This document shows, one piece after another, positions 1 through 9,390 of a stretch of DNA of 64,000 nucleotides (positions are counted from its first letter, which is position 1; each line of letters starts with the position of its first letter). A program made the position numbers and the translations under genes. The notes under the pieces are model-generated. The model was not told where the DNA came from, did not search any database, and saw nothing but the letters and a program-made list of their open reading frames with translations. This stretch comes from Cellulomonas carbonis (GTDB lineage: Bacteria > Actinomycetota > Actinomycetes > Actinomycetales > Cellulomonadaceae). The stretch spans positions 310,001 to 374,000 of the forward strand of contig NZ_BMEB01000003.1 in the NCBI RefSeq assembly GCF_014636275.1, in the 5' to 3' direction.

Positions 1-10
1 GACCCCCGAG

Positions 11-29
11 GTCCCGCGCAGAGCGGGAC
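11..29. other. Small hairpin before araD
   Basis: GTCCCGC and GCGGGAC form a perfect 7-bp stem around a 5-nt loop just upstream of araD. It may lie between araD and a preceding gene (araB would be usual) that is outside the window. No T-tract follows, so a termination role is uncertain. Confidence 0.35.
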
Positions 30-54
30 GACGCCCGACGCAGGAGGACAGGCC

Positions 55-768
55 ATGACCGCCCAGCTCGACACGTACCCGCAGGCCGTGCGCGACGCGG
101 TGGCCCGCACGCGCGAGGTCGTCTCGGCGCTGCACGCCGAGCTCCCGCGGTGGGGGCTCGTGGTGTGGACCGCGGGCAACGTCTCCCAGCGCGTCGTCGT
201 CGACCCCGCGGCGGGGCCGGGCGAGCACGACCTGCTCGTGATCAAGCCGTCGGGCGTGACGTACGACGAGCTGACGCCCGAGGCGATGGTCGTGTGCGAC
301 CTCGACGGGGAGCTCGTCGACGGCGAGCGGTCGCCGTCGTCGGACACCGCGGCGCACGCGTACGTCTACCGGAACATGCCCGAGGTCGGCGGCGTCGTGC
401 ACACGCACTCGACGTACGCGACCGCCTGGGCCGCGCGCGGCGAGGAGGTGCCGTGCGTGCTGACGATGATGGCCGACGAGTTCGGCGGGCCCATCCCGAT
501 CGGCCCGTTCGCGCTGATCGGTGACGACTCGATCGGCCGCGGGATCGTCGAGACGCTGCGCGGGTCGCGCAGCCCCGCCGTCCTCATGCGCAACCACGGA
601 CCCTTCACGATCGGCAAGGACGCCAAGGCCGCCGTCAAGGCCGCGGTCATGTGCGAGGAGGTCGCCCGGACCATCCACGTCGCGCGTCAGCTCGGCGAGC
701 CGCTGCCCATCGCGCAGGCCGACGTCGACAGCCTCTACGACCGCTACCAGAACGTGTACGGCCGCTGA
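55..768 (+). CDS. araD: L-ribulose-5-phosphate 4-epimerase
   Basis: Cytosolic enzyme converting L-ribulose 5-phosphate to D-xylulose 5-phosphate, the last arabinose-specific step before the pentose phosphate pathway. The 237-residue length fits the class II aldolase/AraD family. Visible motifs are GNVS (41-44), KPSGV (64-68, phosphate binding), the SSD segment (95-97) and the metal-binding HTH pair (H116, H118), with RNHGP later. The ATG follows a GGAGG ribosome site with good spacing. It is followed 123 bp later by araA on the same strand. Related aldolases (fuculose-phosphate aldolase, other sugar epimerases) share the fold, but adjacency to araA makes AraD the best call. Confidence 0.9.
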   Translation: MTAQLDTYPQAVRDAVARTREVVSALHAELPRWGLVVWTAGNVSQRVVVDPAAGPGEHDLLVIKPSGVTYDELTPEAMVVCDLDGELVDGERSPSSDTAAHAYVYRNMPEVGGVVHTHSTYATAWAARGEEVPCVLTMMADEFGGPIPIGPFALIGDDSIGRGIVETLRGSRSPAVLMRNHGPFTIGKDAKAAVKAAVMCEEVARTIHVARQLGEPLPIAQADVDSLYDRYQNVYGR

Positions 769-891
769 CGCGGCCCGCGCGACCCGACGCGGCCGGCACC
801 GGCCCACGCAGCCCCGCACCCAGCCCCACCCAGCCCCACCCAGCCTGACGAGACACCGATGACGAGCGCGCACCGCGCTGGAGGAGAGACC

Positions 892-2400
892 ATGACGAAG
901 CCCTACGCCGACCGCGAGGTGTGGTTCCTGACCGGGAGCCAGGACCTGTACGGCGAGGAGACCCTCCGGCAGGTCGCGGAGCAGTCGCAGGCGATCGCCC
1001 GCGGCCTCGACGAGTCCGACGTCGTGCCCGTGCGGATCGTCTGGAAGCCGGTGCTCAAGGACCGCGACGCGATCCACCGCATGGCGCTCGAGGCGAACGC
1101 CGACCCCCGCTGCATCGGCGTCATCGCCTGGATGCACACGTTCTCGCCGGCGAAGATGTGGATCCTCGGCCTCGACGCGCTGCGCACGCCGCTGCTGCAC
1201 CTGCACACGCAGGCGAACGTCGAGCTGCCGTGGTCGACGATCGACTTCGACTTCATGAACCTGAACCAGGCCGCGCACGGCGACCGCGAGTTCGGGTACA
1301 TCCAGACGCGCCTCGGCGTCGCGCGCAAGACCGTCGTCGGGCACGTGTCCAACCCGACCGTGCAGCAGAAGGTCGCCACGTGGGTCCGCGCGGCCGCGGG
1401 CTGGGCCGCGACGCACGAGCTCCGCCTCGCGCGCTTCGGCGACAACATGCGCAACGTCGCGGTGACCGAGGGCGACAAGACCGAGGCCGAGCTGCGCTTC
1501 GGCGTGTCCGTCAACACGTGGGGCGTCAACGAGCTCGTCACGGCCGTCGACGCGGTGCAGGACTCCGCGGTCGACGAGCTCGTCGCCGAGTACGAGGACC
1601 TGTACGACGTCGTGCCCGAGCTGCGGCGCGGCGGCGACCGCCACGACTCGCTGCGCTACGGCGCTCGGCAGGAGCTCGCGCTGCTCGCGCTGCTCGGCGA
1701 GATCGGCGCGACCGCGTTCACGACGACGTTCGAGGACCTGGGCGCGCTCCGTCAGCTCCCGGGCCTCGCGGTCCAGCGCCTCATGGCGAAGGGCTTCGGC
1801 TTCGGCGCCGAGGGCGACTGGAAGACCGCGATCCTCGTCCGCGCCGCGAAGGTCATGGGCGAGGGCCTGCCCGGCGGCGCGTCGCTCATGGAGGACTACA
1901 CGTACGACCTCACCCCGGGCGACGAGAAGATCCTCGGCGCCCACATGCTCGAGATCTGCCCGACGTTGACCACGTCGCGGCCGTCGCTCGAGGTCCACCC
2001 GCTCGGCATCGGCGGCAAGGAGGACCCGGTCCGGCTCGTCTTCGACACCGACCCGGGCCCCGGCGTCGTCGTGGCGATGTCCGACATGCGGGACCGCTTC
2101 CGGCTCACGGCCAACGCGGTCGACGTGGTCGGCGCGGACCAGGACCTGCCCAACCTCCCGGTCGCGCGCGCCGTCTGGAAGCCCAAGCCGGACTTCGCCA
2201 CCTCCGCCGAGGCGTGGCTCATGGCCGGCGCGGCGCACCACACGGTGCTCTCGACGCAGGTCGGCGTCGACGTCTTCGCGGACTTCGCGGACATCGCGCG
2301 CACCGAGCTGCTCGTGATCGACGAGGGCACGACGTCGCGCGGCTTCGCCAACGAGCTCCGCTGGAACCAGGTCTACCACCGCGTCGCGCAGGGTCTCTGA
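892..2400 (+). CDS. araA: L-arabinose isomerase
   Basis: Converts L-arabinose to L-ribulose in the cytosol; Mn-dependent in the family. The 502-residue product begins [17 protein letters not shown] and retains the family landmarks: the FTTTFEDLG and MEDYTYDL segments that carry the catalytic glutamates, the GAHMLE segment and a C-terminal histidine region. An earlier in-frame ATG at 859 exists, but the ATG at 892 is preceded by GGAGGAGAG at ideal spacing and gives the family N-terminus. Together with araD it forms an arabinose catabolic unit; araB is not in the window and may lie upstream of base 1. Confidence 0.95.
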   Translation: MTKPYADREVWFLTGSQDLYGEETLRQVAEQSQAIARGLDESDVVPVRIVWKPVLKDRDAIHRMALEANADPRCIGVIAWMHTFSPAKMWILGLDALRTPLLHLHTQANVELPWSTIDFDFMNLNQAAHGDREFGYIQTRLGVARKTVVGHVSNPTVQQKVATWVRAAAGWAATHELRLARFGDNMRNVAVTEGDKTEAELRFGVSVNTWGVNELVTAVDAVQDSAVDELVAEYEDLYDVVPELRRGGDRHDSLRYGARQELALLALLGEIGATAFTTTFEDLGALRQLPGLAVQRLMAKGFGFGAEGDWKTAILVRAAKVMGEGLPGGASLMEDYTYDLTPGDEKILGAHMLEICPTLTTSRPSLEVHPLGIGGKEDPVRLVFDTDPGPGVVVAMSDMRDRFRLTANAVDVVGADQDLPNLPVARAVWKPKPDFATSAEAWLMAGAAHHTVLSTQVGVDVFADFADIARTELLVIDEGTTSRGFANELRWNQVYHRVAQGL

Positions 2401-2426
2401 CCCGTCGTGACGGTGGCCCGGCGGCC

Positions 2427-2457
2427 GGTCCGGCGCCCTCGCGAGGGGCGCCGGACC
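2427..2457 (+). terminator. Terminator-like hairpin after araA
   Basis: GGTCCGGCGCC (2427-2437) pairs perfectly with GGCGCCGGACC (2447-2457), 27 bases after the araA stop. No U-tract, which is common for terminators in GC-rich actinobacteria. Confidence 0.6.
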
Positions 2458-2524
2458 ACCCGTCCGGGTGATGTCGGACGAGGGCGCTGCACGTCGCCGT
2501 CGTGCGGTGGAGCGCGCCCGGAGG

Positions 2525-2553
2525 TTGTGAAACCGTTGCATTCACTTTCACAA
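2525..2553. promoter_or_regulatory. Inverted repeat TTGTGAAA / TTTCACAA
   Basis: A perfect 8-bp inverted repeat with a 13-nt spacer in the AT-richer island upstream of the DeoR-family gene. Its right arm overlaps the 16-bp operator candidate at 2545-2560. It may be an extended or second site for the same repressor. Confidence 0.4.
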
Positions 2554-2560
2554 ACGAAAG
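2545..2560. promoter_or_regulatory. Operator candidate O1 for the DeoR-family repressor
   Basis: CTTTCACAAACGAAAG, with CTTTC/GAAAG arms around a 6-nt centre. A second copy matching at 12 of 16 positions lies at 2687-2702. Position upstream of the regulator suggests autoregulation; binding is inferred. Confidence 0.5.
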
Positions 2561-2686
2561 CGTGACCCGTAGTCGACGGGCTCCGTGACAGGTGCCCGGA
2601 GCGCCCGATTTGCCCTCTGACCTGCGATGATGTTGGAACGGCCAGGACCTAGGGCCCTCTTCGGAACTGTCGATCCGGCCGTTACA

Positions 2687-2702
2687 GTTTCGCAATCAAA
2701 AG
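2687..2702. promoter_or_regulatory. Operator candidate O2 for the DeoR-family repressor
   Basis: GTTTCGCAATCAAAAG matches O1 at 12 of 16 positions and overlaps a TACAGT -10 candidate (2683-2688). It lies 15 bp before the TTGACG -35 at 2717, a position suited to repression. Confidence 0.5.
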
Positions 2703-2716
2703 TTGGCTTCAAGAAG

Positions 2717-2746
2717 TTGACGCAAGGCGACCGGCCCGACGACAGT
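2717..2746 (+). promoter_or_regulatory. Promoter of the DeoR-family gene (leaderless)
   Basis: TTGACG (2717-2722), an 18-nt spacer and GACAGT (2741-2746), followed after 6 nt by GTG at 2753. The predicted transcript start coincides with the start codon. Confidence 0.5.
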
Positions 2747-2752
2747 AGGGGC

Positions 2753-3559
2753 GTGCTCAAGGACGAGACGGAGCCGCTGCCCGTGACGACGCGTCGCGAG
2801 CGCATGCTCCAGGTGATCGCGGAACGGCAGTTCGTCCGCGTCGCCGACCTCGCGGGGGCCTTCGGGATCTCCGACGTGACGGTCCGTGCGGACCTCGCGG
2901 CTCTGGAGAGCACACACGCAGTGCGGCGGGTCCGCGGTGGCGCGATGGCGCCCGCCGCAGGCTCCAACCGCGCCGAGCCCTCCTTCGAGGAGGCGCTCGT
3001 CGAGTTCGCCGGTGAGAAGCAGCGCATCGGTGAGTACGTCGCCGGGGTGGTCGCCTCGGGGTCGAGCATCCTGCTCGACGTCGGGACGACGACGACGGCG
3101 GTGGCCCGGGCCCTCGTGGCCCGTGCCGACCTCGAGCACGTCACGGTGATCACGAACGGTCTCAACATCGCGCTCGAGCTCGAGCCGGCGCTGGGGCGGT
3201 TCACGGTCGTCGTCACGGGCGGGACGCTGCGGCGACTCCAGCACTCGCTGGTGGACCCGCTCGCCACCGTCCTGCTGGGCCGGCTGCACGCCGACCTGGC
3301 CGTCATCGGGTGCAACGGCGTCGACGCCGAGCACGGGGTGACGAACCTGAACCTCCCGGAGGCGGAGATCAAGCAGCGCATGATCGCCGCCGCCGACCGC
3401 ACCGTGGTCGTCGCCGACGGCTCGAAGCTCGGTCAGGTCCACCTGGGCCGGATCGGCTCGGTCCGCGACGTCGACACGGTCGTGACCGGGGCCTCGGCCC
3501 CTGCGCACGAGCTGGCCCGGCTGCGACGGGCCGACGTGGACGTGGTCCGCGTCGAGTGA
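2753..3559 (+). CDS. DeoR/GlpR-family transcriptional repressor
   Basis: A 268-residue protein with an N-terminal DeoR helix-turn-helix (RRERMLQVI... VRVADLAGAFGISDVTVRADL) and a C-terminal DeoR sugar-phosphate sensor domain. The sensor contains DVGTTTTAVARAL and VTNGLNIALEL-type segments typical of the ISOCOT fold. The frame is open from 2627, but GTG 2753 follows a promoter directly and starts the protein near the HTH; GTG 2783, with a GGAG site, is an alternative. Lying between araDA and the sugar transporter, with operator pairs upstream, it probably controls arabinose uptake and use in response to a sugar phosphate. The true effector is not shown by the sequence. Confidence 0.85.
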   Translation: MLKDETEPLPVTTRRERMLQVIAERQFVRVADLAGAFGISDVTVRADLAALESTHAVRRVRGGAMAPAAGSNRAEPSFEEALVEFAGEKQRIGEYVAGVVASGSSILLDVGTTTTAVARALVARADLEHVTVITNGLNIALELEPALGRFTVVVTGGTLRRLQHSLVDPLATVLLGRLHADLAVIGCNGVDAEHGVTNLNLPEAEIKQRMIAAADRTVVVADGSKLGQVHLGRIGSVRDVDTVVTGASAPAHELARLRRADVDVVRVE

Positions 3560-3582
3560 CCCCCCAGATGCACCACACACTT

Positions 3583-3602
3583 CCTGACCGGTCCTGGTCA
3601 GG
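3583..3602. other. Inverted repeat before the sugar-binding protein gene
   Basis: CCTGACC and GGTCAGG form a perfect 7-bp stem with a 6-nt centre in the 106-bp gap between the regulator and the binding protein. It could be an operator or a weak terminator; it does not resemble the O1/O2 operators. Confidence 0.35.
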
Positions 3603-3665
3603 GCAGCAGGGCCCGGTCGACGACCAGCCCACTCAGGAAGAGCAGTTCTCTCGAGGAGGAGAAGA

Positions 3666-4841
3666 ATGAGCACCAAGAAGTTCGCCGTGACCGCGGCGGG
3701 CCTGACGCTGGCGATGACCCTCGCCGCGTGCGGCGGTGGCGGCGCGGGCTCCAACGACGACGACACGACGACCGGTGGCGGCACCGAGGGTGGCGCCGAG
3801 GCCGGCGGCCTCATCGGCGTCGCGATGCCCACGCAGACCTCGGAGCGCTGGATCGCCGACGGCGAGGCCGTCGAGGCGGGCCTGACCGAGGCCGGGTTCG
3901 AGGTCGACCTGCAGTTCGCGGGCGACGACATCCCCACCCAGCAGCAGCAGATCGACCAGATGATCACCAAGGGCGCCGAGGCGCTGATCATCGCCGCGAT
4001 CGACGGCACGGCCCTCTCGGGCCAGCTGCAGGCCGCTGCCGACGCGGGCATCCCGGTCATCTCGTACGACCGCCTCATCCGCGACTCGGAGAACGTCGAC
4101 TTCTACGTCACGTTCGACAACTTCCAGGTCGGCGTCCAGCAGGCCACCTCGCTCCTCGTGGGCCTCGGCCTGCTCGACGCCGAGGGCAACGAGGTCGCCG
4201 ACGCGCCCGCCGGGCCGTTCAACATCGAGCTCTTCGCGGGCTCGCTGGACGACAACAACGCGTTCTTCTTCTTCGACGGCGCGATGTCCGTCCTCCAGCC
4301 GCTCATCGACGACGGCACGCTCGTCGTGAAGTCCGGCCAGACGGACATCGAGCAGGTCGCGACGCTGCGCTGGCAGCAGGAGACCGCGCAGAAGCGCATG
4401 GAGGACCTCCTCACGGCGCAGTACAACGACGGCTCGATCGTCCACGGCGTCCTCTCGCCGTACGACGGCCTGTCGCGCGGCATCATCACCGCGCTGCAGA
4501 ACGCGGGCTACGCGGTGGACTCGGCCGACAAGCCGATGCCGGTCATCACGGGTCAGGACGCGGAGATCGCGTCGGTCAAGCTGATCGCCGACGGCGTCCA
4601 GTTCTCGACGATCTTCAAGGACACCCGCAAGCTCGCGCAGCAGGCCATCGTCTCCGCCGAGGCGTACCTGAACGGCGAGGAGCCCGAGGCGAACGACACC
4701 GAGACGTACGACAACGGCGTCAAGGTCGTCCCGTCGTACCTGCTCGAGTCGGACATCGTCTACGCGGACAACATCGAGTCGCTGCTGGTCGAGTCGGGCT
4801 ACTGGACGGCCGAAGAGGTCGCCTCCGGCGTCGCCGAGTGA
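3666..4841 (+). CDS. chvE: Sugar ABC transporter substrate-binding lipoprotein (ChvE/CUT2 type)
   Basis: A 391-residue extracytoplasmic receptor for a monosaccharide, most likely arabinose from context. A signal peptide ends in the lipobox LAAC (Cys22 becomes lipidated), followed by a Gly/Asp/Thr-rich linker. The rest is a two-lobed periplasmic-binding-protein type 1 fold opening GVAMPTQTSERWIADGEAV, as in ChvE/MmsE-like receptors. ATG follows AGGAGGAG. The downstream ATPase and permease genes complete a CUT2 transporter. A perfect 17-bp hairpin directly after the gene probably gives excess binding-protein mRNA. Other aldoses (galactose, xylose, glucose) are possible ligands. Confidence 0.88.
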   Translation: MSTKKFAVTAAGLTLAMTLAACGGGGAGSNDDDTTTGGGTEGGAEAGGLIGVAMPTQTSERWIADGEAVEAGLTEAGFEVDLQFAGDDIPTQQQQIDQMITKGAEALIIAAIDGTALSGQLQAAADAGIPVISYDRLIRDSENVDFYVTFDNFQVGVQQATSLLVGLGLLDAEGNEVADAPAGPFNIELFAGSLDDNNAFFFFDGAMSVLQPLIDDGTLVVKSGQTDIEQVATLRWQQETAQKRMEDLLTAQYNDGSIVHGVLSPYDGLSRGIITALQNAGYAVDSADKPMPVITGQDAEIASVKLIADGVQFSTIFKDTRKLAQQAIVSAEAYLNGEEPEANDTETYDNGVKVVPSYLLESDIVYADNIESLLVESGYWTAEEVASGVAE

Positions 4842-4848
4842 TCTGACT

Positions 4849-4885
4849 GCCGACCCGGCGGGGAGCCTCTCCCCGCCGGGTCGGC
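4849..4885 (+). terminator. Perfect 17-bp intercistronic hairpin
   Basis: A 17-bp perfect stem (4849-4865 with 4869-4885) and a 3-nt loop, 7 bases after the binding-protein stop and 41 bases before the ATPase start. Likely a partial terminator or 3'-end stabiliser that raises binding protein over transporter subunits. Confidence 0.75.
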
Positions 4886-4926
4886 ACCCATCCGTGGCCA
4901 CCCGAGACGTGAAGGACTGAGGCCGC

Positions 4927-6471
4927 ATGAGCAGCAACATCTTGGAGATGCGCTCCATCACCAAGACCTTCCCGGGAGTGAAGGCGCTCCAGGACGTCAC
5001 GCTGGAGGTCCAGCGCGGCGAGATCCACGCCATCTGCGGGGAGAACGGCGCAGGCAAGTCGACCCTCATGAAGGTCCTGTCCGGCGTCTACCCCCACGGC
5101 ACCTACGAGGGCGACATCGTCTTCGACGGCGAGGTCGTGAGCTTCGGGTCGATCAACGACAGCGAGCACAAGGGCATCGTGATCATCCACCAGGAGCTCG
5201 CCCTGGTGCCCTACATGTCGGTGGCCGAGAACATCTTCCTCGGCAACGAGCAGCGCGGTACCGGCGGGCTCATCGACTGGAACAAGACGAACGCCGAGGC
5301 GGCCAAGCTCCTCGCGCGCGTCGGCCTCGACGAGAACCCGGTCACCCCCGTCGGGCAGCTCGGCGTCGGCAAGCAGCAGCTCATCGAGATCGCCAAGGCG
5401 CTCTCGAAGGAGGTCAAGCTCCTCATCCTCGACGAGCCGACCGCCGCCCTCAACGACAGCGACTCCGAGCACCTGCTCGACCTGCTCCGGCACCTCAAGG
5501 GCCAGGGCATCACGTCGATCATGATCTCCCACAAGCTCAACGAGATCGCCGAGATCGCCGACCGCACGACGATCATCCGCGACGGGCGGACGATCGAGAC
5601 GATCGACATGTCGCGTCCCGAGTCCACCCAGGACCGGATCATCAAGGGCATGGTCGGCCGCGACCTCGAGCACCGGTACCCCGAGCGCACCCCCAACATC
5701 GGGCCCGAGGTGCTCCGCGTCGAGAACTGGACGGTCTGGCACCCCACGCAGGACCGCAAGGTCGTCGACGACGCGTCGTTCACCGTGCGCGCGGGTGAGG
5801 TCGTCGGGATCGCCGGCCTCATGGGCGCCGGTCGCACCGAGCTCGCGATGAGCCTGTTCGGCCGCTCGTACGGCCGCAACATCAGCGGCCAGATCTTCAA
5901 GCGCGGCGAGCCGGTCCAGATGCGGACCGTGAGCGAGGCGATCGCCCACGGCATCGCGTACGCGACCGAGGACCGCAAGAAGTACGGCCTCAACCTCATC
6001 GAGGACATCAAGCGCAACGTCTCGGCCGCCGGCCTGCACAAGATGTCGCGGCGCGGCTGGGTCAACGGCAACGAGGAGCTCAAGGTCGCCGAGGAGTACC
6101 GGGCGAGCCTGAACATCAAGACGCCGAGCGTGCTCGCCGTCGTCGGGAAGCTCTCGGGCGGCAACCAGCAGAAGGTCGTCCTGTCGAAGTGGATCTACAC
6201 CGACGCGGACGTCCTCATCCTCGACGAGCCGACGCGTGGCATCGACGTCGGCGCCAAGTACGAGATCTACACGATCATCAACCGGCTGGTCGCGGCGGGG
6301 AAGGCCGTCATCGTCATCTCCTCCGAGCTGCCCGAGCTGCTCGGCATCAGCGACCGCGTGTACACGCTGGCGTTCGGCCGGATCACGGGTCAGCTGCCGG
6401 TGCAGGACGCCACCCAGGAGCGCCTCATGGAGCTCATGACCATGGAGAAGGAAACGGACAAGGTGCAATGA
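4927..6471 (+). CDS. gguA: Sugar ABC transporter ATP-binding protein (two ABC domains)
   Basis: A 514-residue cytosolic energy subunit with two tandem ABC domains as in AraG/XylG/GguA. Domain 1 has Walker [10 protein letters not shown] (38-46), a variant signature ([14 protein letters not shown]) and Walker [12 protein letters not shown]. Domain 2 has a degenerate Walker A ([10 protein letters not shown]), the canonical signature [14 protein letters not shown] and Walker [16 protein letters not shown] degenerate second P-loop is normal in this family. The stop codon overlaps the permease start (ATGA), so the two are translationally coupled. Confidence 0.93.
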   Translation: MSSNILEMRSITKTFPGVKALQDVTLEVQRGEIHAICGENGAGKSTLMKVLSGVYPHGTYEGDIVFDGEVVSFGSINDSEHKGIVIIHQELALVPYMSVAENIFLGNEQRGTGGLIDWNKTNAEAAKLLARVGLDENPVTPVGQLGVGKQQLIEIAKALSKEVKLLILDEPTAALNDSDSEHLLDLLRHLKGQGITSIMISHKLNEIAEIADRTTIIRDGRTIETIDMSRPESTQDRIIKGMVGRDLEHRYPERTPNIGPEVLRVENWTVWHPTQDRKVVDDASFTVRAGEVVGIAGLMGAGRTELAMSLFGRSYGRNISGQIFKRGEPVQMRTVSEAIAHGIAYATEDRKKYGLNLIEDIKRNVSAAGLHKMSRRGWVNGNEELKVAEEYRASLNIKTPSVLAVVGKLSGGNQQKVVLSKWIYTDADVLILDEPTRGIDVGAKYEIYTIINRLVAAGKAVIVISSELPELLGISDRVYTLAFGRITGQLPVQDATQERLMELMTMEKETDKVQ

Positions 6472-7649
6472 CTCAAGTCGCGAACATCCGGGAGCTCGTC
6501 ACCCGGAACATGCGGACGAGCGGTATCTACATCGCGTTCGTGGTGATCATCGCGCTGTTCGCGGTCATCACGGACGGGCTGCTCCTGGCGCCCAACAACA
6601 TCTCCAACCTGGTCCTGCAGTACTCCTACATCCTGATCCTCGCGATCGGCATGGTGATCGTGATCATCGCCGGTCACATCGACCTGTCGGTCGGGTCGGT
6701 CGTCGCCGTCACGGGCGCCATCTCGGCGACCATCGTCATCAAGAACGGCATGCCGTGGTGGATGGGCGTCCTCGCCGCCCTCGGCGCGGGCCTGCTGATC
6801 GGCGCGTGGCAGGGCTTCTGGGTCGCGTTCGTCGGCATCCCCGCGTTCATCGTGACGCTCGCGGGCATGCTCCTGTTCCGCGGCCTGACCCTGCTGGTCC
6901 TGGACAACATCTCGCTGTCGCCGTTCGGGAAGCCGTACACCACGATCTCGGCAGGCTTCCAGAACGGGTTGCTGGGTGGTCCCGGGTACGACGTCTTCAC
7001 GCTCGTCGTCTTCGGCATCGCGGTCGCGGGCTACGCGTTCAGCCAGTGGCGCTCGCGTCGTGCCCGGCTCGCGTACCAGCAGTCCGTCGAGGCCTTCCCG
7101 CTGTTCGTGCTGAAGATCCTCGTGGTGGCCGCGGTCGTCATGTGGTTCGCGTACCAGCTCGCGAGCAGCCGTGGCCTGCCGAACGTGCTGATCCTGCTGG
7201 CGTTCCTCATCATCACGTACTCGCTCATCACGAGCCGGACCGTCTTCGGCCGCCACGTGTACGCGATCGGCGGGAACCTGTCGGCGGCCCAGCTGTCCGG
7301 CGTCAAGGTGAAGTGGGTCAACTTCTTCATCTTCGTCAACATGGGCTTCCTCGCGTCGCTCGCCGGTGTCGTCTTCTCGGCACGGTCGAACGCCGCCCAG
7401 CCCGCGGCCGGCAACATGTTCGAGCTCGACGCGATCGCGGCGTGCTTCATCGGTGGCGCGGCCGTCACCGGCGGTGTCGGCAAGGTCACCGGCGCGATGG
7501 TCGGTGGTCTGATCATGGCCGTCATGTCCAACGGGATGCAGCTCATGGGCATCGACCAGTCGGTGCAGCAGGTCGTCAAGGGCCTGGTCCTGCTCCTGGC
7601 CGTCGCGTTCGACGTCTGGAACAAGCGCAAGGCGGGCACGGGTCGCTGA
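6468..7649 (+). CDS. gguB: Sugar ABC transporter permease (CUT2)
   Basis: A 393-residue polytopic membrane protein (about ten hydrophobic segments) of the BPD_transp_2/AraH-GguB family. It contains the conserved [16 protein letters not shown] segment and, near the C-terminus, [17 protein letters not shown]. The frame is open further upstream, but ATG 6468 overlaps the ATPase stop by 4 bases and gives the family N-terminus. It works as a homodimer with the ATPase in CUT2 systems. A strong hairpin follows, ending the operon. Confidence 0.93.
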   Translation: MTQVANIRELVTRNMRTSGIYIAFVVIIALFAVITDGLLLAPNNISNLVLQYSYILILAIGMVIVIIAGHIDLSVGSVVAVTGAISATIVIKNGMPWWMGVLAALGAGLLIGAWQGFWVAFVGIPAFIVTLAGMLLFRGLTLLVLDNISLSPFGKPYTTISAGFQNGLLGGPGYDVFTLVVFGIAVAGYAFSQWRSRRARLAYQQSVEAFPLFVLKILVVAAVVMWFAYQLASSRGLPNVLILLAFLIITYSLITSRTVFGRHVYAIGGNLSAAQLSGVKVKWVNFFIFVNMGFLASLAGVVFSARSNAAQPAAGNMFELDAIAACFIGGAAVTGGVGKVTGAMVGGLIMAVMSNGMQLMGIDQSVQQVVKGLVLLLAVAFDVWNKRKAGTGR

Positions 7650-7665
7650 CCCTCCCGCACCCGTC

Positions 7666-7698
7666 GAGGCCCGGTCCCGCTCCGCGGGGCCGGGCCTC
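7666..7698. terminator. Terminator hairpin after the CUT2 operon
   Basis: GAGGCCCGG (7666-7674) pairs with CCGGGCCTC (7690-7698), and further GC pairs inside extend the stem. It lies 17 bases after the permease stop; the gene on the far side converges, so it may serve both strands. Confidence 0.7.
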
Positions 7699-7889
7699 GC
7701 GCCGTGCGGACCGGGGGCGCTGCCCACGGGGCCAGGTTCCGTAACGGGGTCCCGCCCTCCGCGCCGGGCCTCGCGCCGGTCCGCGCCCCCTCAGCCTGCT
7801 CGGGGTGCCGCAGCGGTTGTGCGGATCCGGTCGACCGCGGCGCGACCGCGGCGTTCCGCGCAGGGTCCGGAGCCTTGCGCGGCCAGCCG

Positions 7890-8846
7890 TCAGACGACGG
7901 CGCAGCCGGCGCCGCAGCGGCGAGGGGTGCCGGCCCACCCGCGGGCGCGCAGTGCCGCGACGACCTGCTCGGCGACTGCGCAAGGGGTCACCGCGACGTG
8001 CCGCCATCGGTACCGGAGCGTGAGCTCCCCGCGCTCGAGCAGCACGGCGTTGTCACGCCAGGTGTCGCGGTCCGTGCGACCGCCCGGATGTCCCAACCAG
8101 CCGTCGAGCTCGACTCGCGTGCGGTACGGCTCATAGCGGCCGTCGGCCCGCACCCAGAGCCCGCCGACGACGTCGCGGTCCTGCGCCGACGAGGTCGGGA
8201 GGCGGTGGCGCCGCTCGACGTCGCGGACGTACCGGAGCTCCAGTGCCGACTCGACCCCGGCCACCGCCTCGCCCAGCACCTCGCGGAGGAGGTGACCGTT
8301 CGGCGTCCGCGCCCGGTCGGCCAGGACGTCTCTGAGCTCACGGGCCGTCGCGCCGGCCCGCAGACCGTCTGTCACCCAGGCGATGACGCCGTCGGCGCCG
8401 CGTGCACCGGCGGCGGCGTCGATGACGGTGACGGCGCGCGGGGTGCTCGGGATGCGGGCCTGAGCGGCGAGGACGACGTCCGGCATCCGCCGACGCAGGT
8501 GGACGACGAGGTCGGCTGCGGCCGTGATGCGACGGCAGGCCGGGATCGACACGTGCAGGGGCTCCGACGGACGCGCCGTCCTGATCCTCTGGGCGTGTGC
8601 GGCGCTCAGGTGGCTGAGGGCGGCACCGGGTCCCGCGTGAAGGACAGCTCCCCAGGCGCGTGCTTCCCACGGCAGCGGTCCCGAGTGCACGACGACGACG
8701 CCGCGGTGCAGCCTCTGCCATCGACCCGAGGCGAGCTTGCGCCGCACCCAGCTGCGGTCGGCCCCAGCGGCGAGCAGCTGCTCCACAGCAAGGACGCCCG
8801 CCTGGTGGGCAGCGAGGTGCTGGACCGTCGCTTCGGGGAGGCGCAT
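7890..8846 (-). CDS. AbiEi-like N-terminal domain / DUF559 nuclease-like protein
   Basis: A protein of about 318 residues. The N-terminal third (MRLPEATVQHLAAHQAGVLA then WVRRKLASGRW...HRGVVVVHSG) resembles the winged-helix domain of AbiEi-type antitoxins. The C-terminal part has a DUF559/Vsr-like restriction-endonuclease fold: ESALELRYVRDVE, YRTRVELDGWLGH, RDTWRDNAVLLERGE and LRYRWRHV, which supply E, E-x-D and a late R/D-N pattern. Such fusions are common solitary actinobacterial genes annotated as type IV toxin-antitoxin AbiEi-family proteins, with no proven function. No cognate AbiEii toxin is adjacent. The ATG at 8846 was chosen over the upstream extension because it starts the conserved domain; no good ribosome site is visible. 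Confidence 0.65.
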   Translation of the reverse strand: MRLPEATVQHLAAHQAGVLAVEQLLAAGADRSWVRRKLASGRWQRLHRGVVVVHSGPLPWEARAWGAVLHAGPGAALSHLSAAHAQRIRTARPSEPLHVSIPACRRITAAADLVVHLRRRMPDVVLAAQARIPSTPRAVTVIDAAAGARGADGVIAWVTDGLRAGATARELRDVLADRARTPNGHLLREVLGEAVAGVESALELRYVRDVERRHRLPTSSAQDRDVVGGLWVRADGRYEPYRTRVELDGWLGHPGGRTDRDTWRDNAVLLERGELTLRYRWRHVAVTPCAVAEQVVAALRARGWAGTPRRCGAGCAVV

Positions 8847-9033
8847 GGACCCAGTCGACCGGGCTGCGCGTCGCCTCCGGTGGCCTGGTCGCCCAAATGG
8901 GTGGACGAAGGCCGTCCACACGTCGGTGGGACCGGGGAGACGTGCTCGACAGGGTCTCCGACACCACCCGATCGGCCCCGGTGCGTGAACCAGGCCAGCG
9001 TTTGCGATGTGCGCGGCGACGCGGGGCTCTTGC

Positions 9034-9072
9034 GTGAAGCGGTCGGGTCACATTCCGGCTCGAGGCTTTCAC
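9034..9072 (-). repeat. 39-bp GTGAAG/CTTCAC element, copy C
   Basis: On the minus strand it begins GTGAAAGCCTCG and ends CTTCAC. It matches copy A (22033-22071) at 28 of 39 positions, and the similarity continues 5' (GCGCCGTT shared with copy A). Confidence 0.55.
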
Positions 9073-9192
9073 TCAACGGCGCCGGGGGGTGCGCTGCAGG
9101 GACGGGCAGGACCGGCGGCCGTACAGCGCCCTCCCTCGTGCTCGGGTGCCCCCCGCGGCGCCGAGCACGGGAGCACACCGACTCTGATCTGT

Positions 9193-9231
9193 GTGAAGTG
9201 TTTGGTCCGGATAGCGACCCGATGCCTTCAC
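9193..9231 (-). repeat. 39-bp GTGAAG/CTTCAC element, copy B
   Basis: On the minus strand it begins GTGAAGGCATCGGGTCG and ends CTTCAC. It matches copy A at 31 of 39 positions; GGCCGCTG upstream is also shared with copy A. Perfect 6-bp inverted ends. Confidence 0.6.
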
Positions 9232-9390
9232 AGAGGTTCGACAGCGGCCATGGTGCCCGCGGCGCCCGTGGCTCCGTGTGCCCGTGGCTCGGTACCCGCT
9301 GCCGGCTGTCGCTGTCGCCGTCCTCGCCCGCACCGCGCAGCGCGGCTTGGCGGCGCATCTACACCGATGGAGATCCGGTGGTCCGGAACC

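Larger units (their letters stand above)
2401..2752. other. Non-coding control region between araA and the DeoR gene
   Basis: No credible gene. It holds a terminator hairpin (2427-2457), an inverted repeat (2525-2553), two related 16-bp operator candidates (2545-2560 and 2687-2702), a possible -10 TACAGT (2683-2688) overlapping the second operator, and a second promoter (TTGACG 2717, GACAGT 2741) just before the regulator start. Confidence 0.6.

Noticed and set aside
2525..2553. TTGTGAAA/TTTCACAA as a Rex operator
   Set aside because: The half-sites match Rex, but the spacing is far larger than the four bases Rex requires; assignment to the neighbouring DeoR regulator is more economical.
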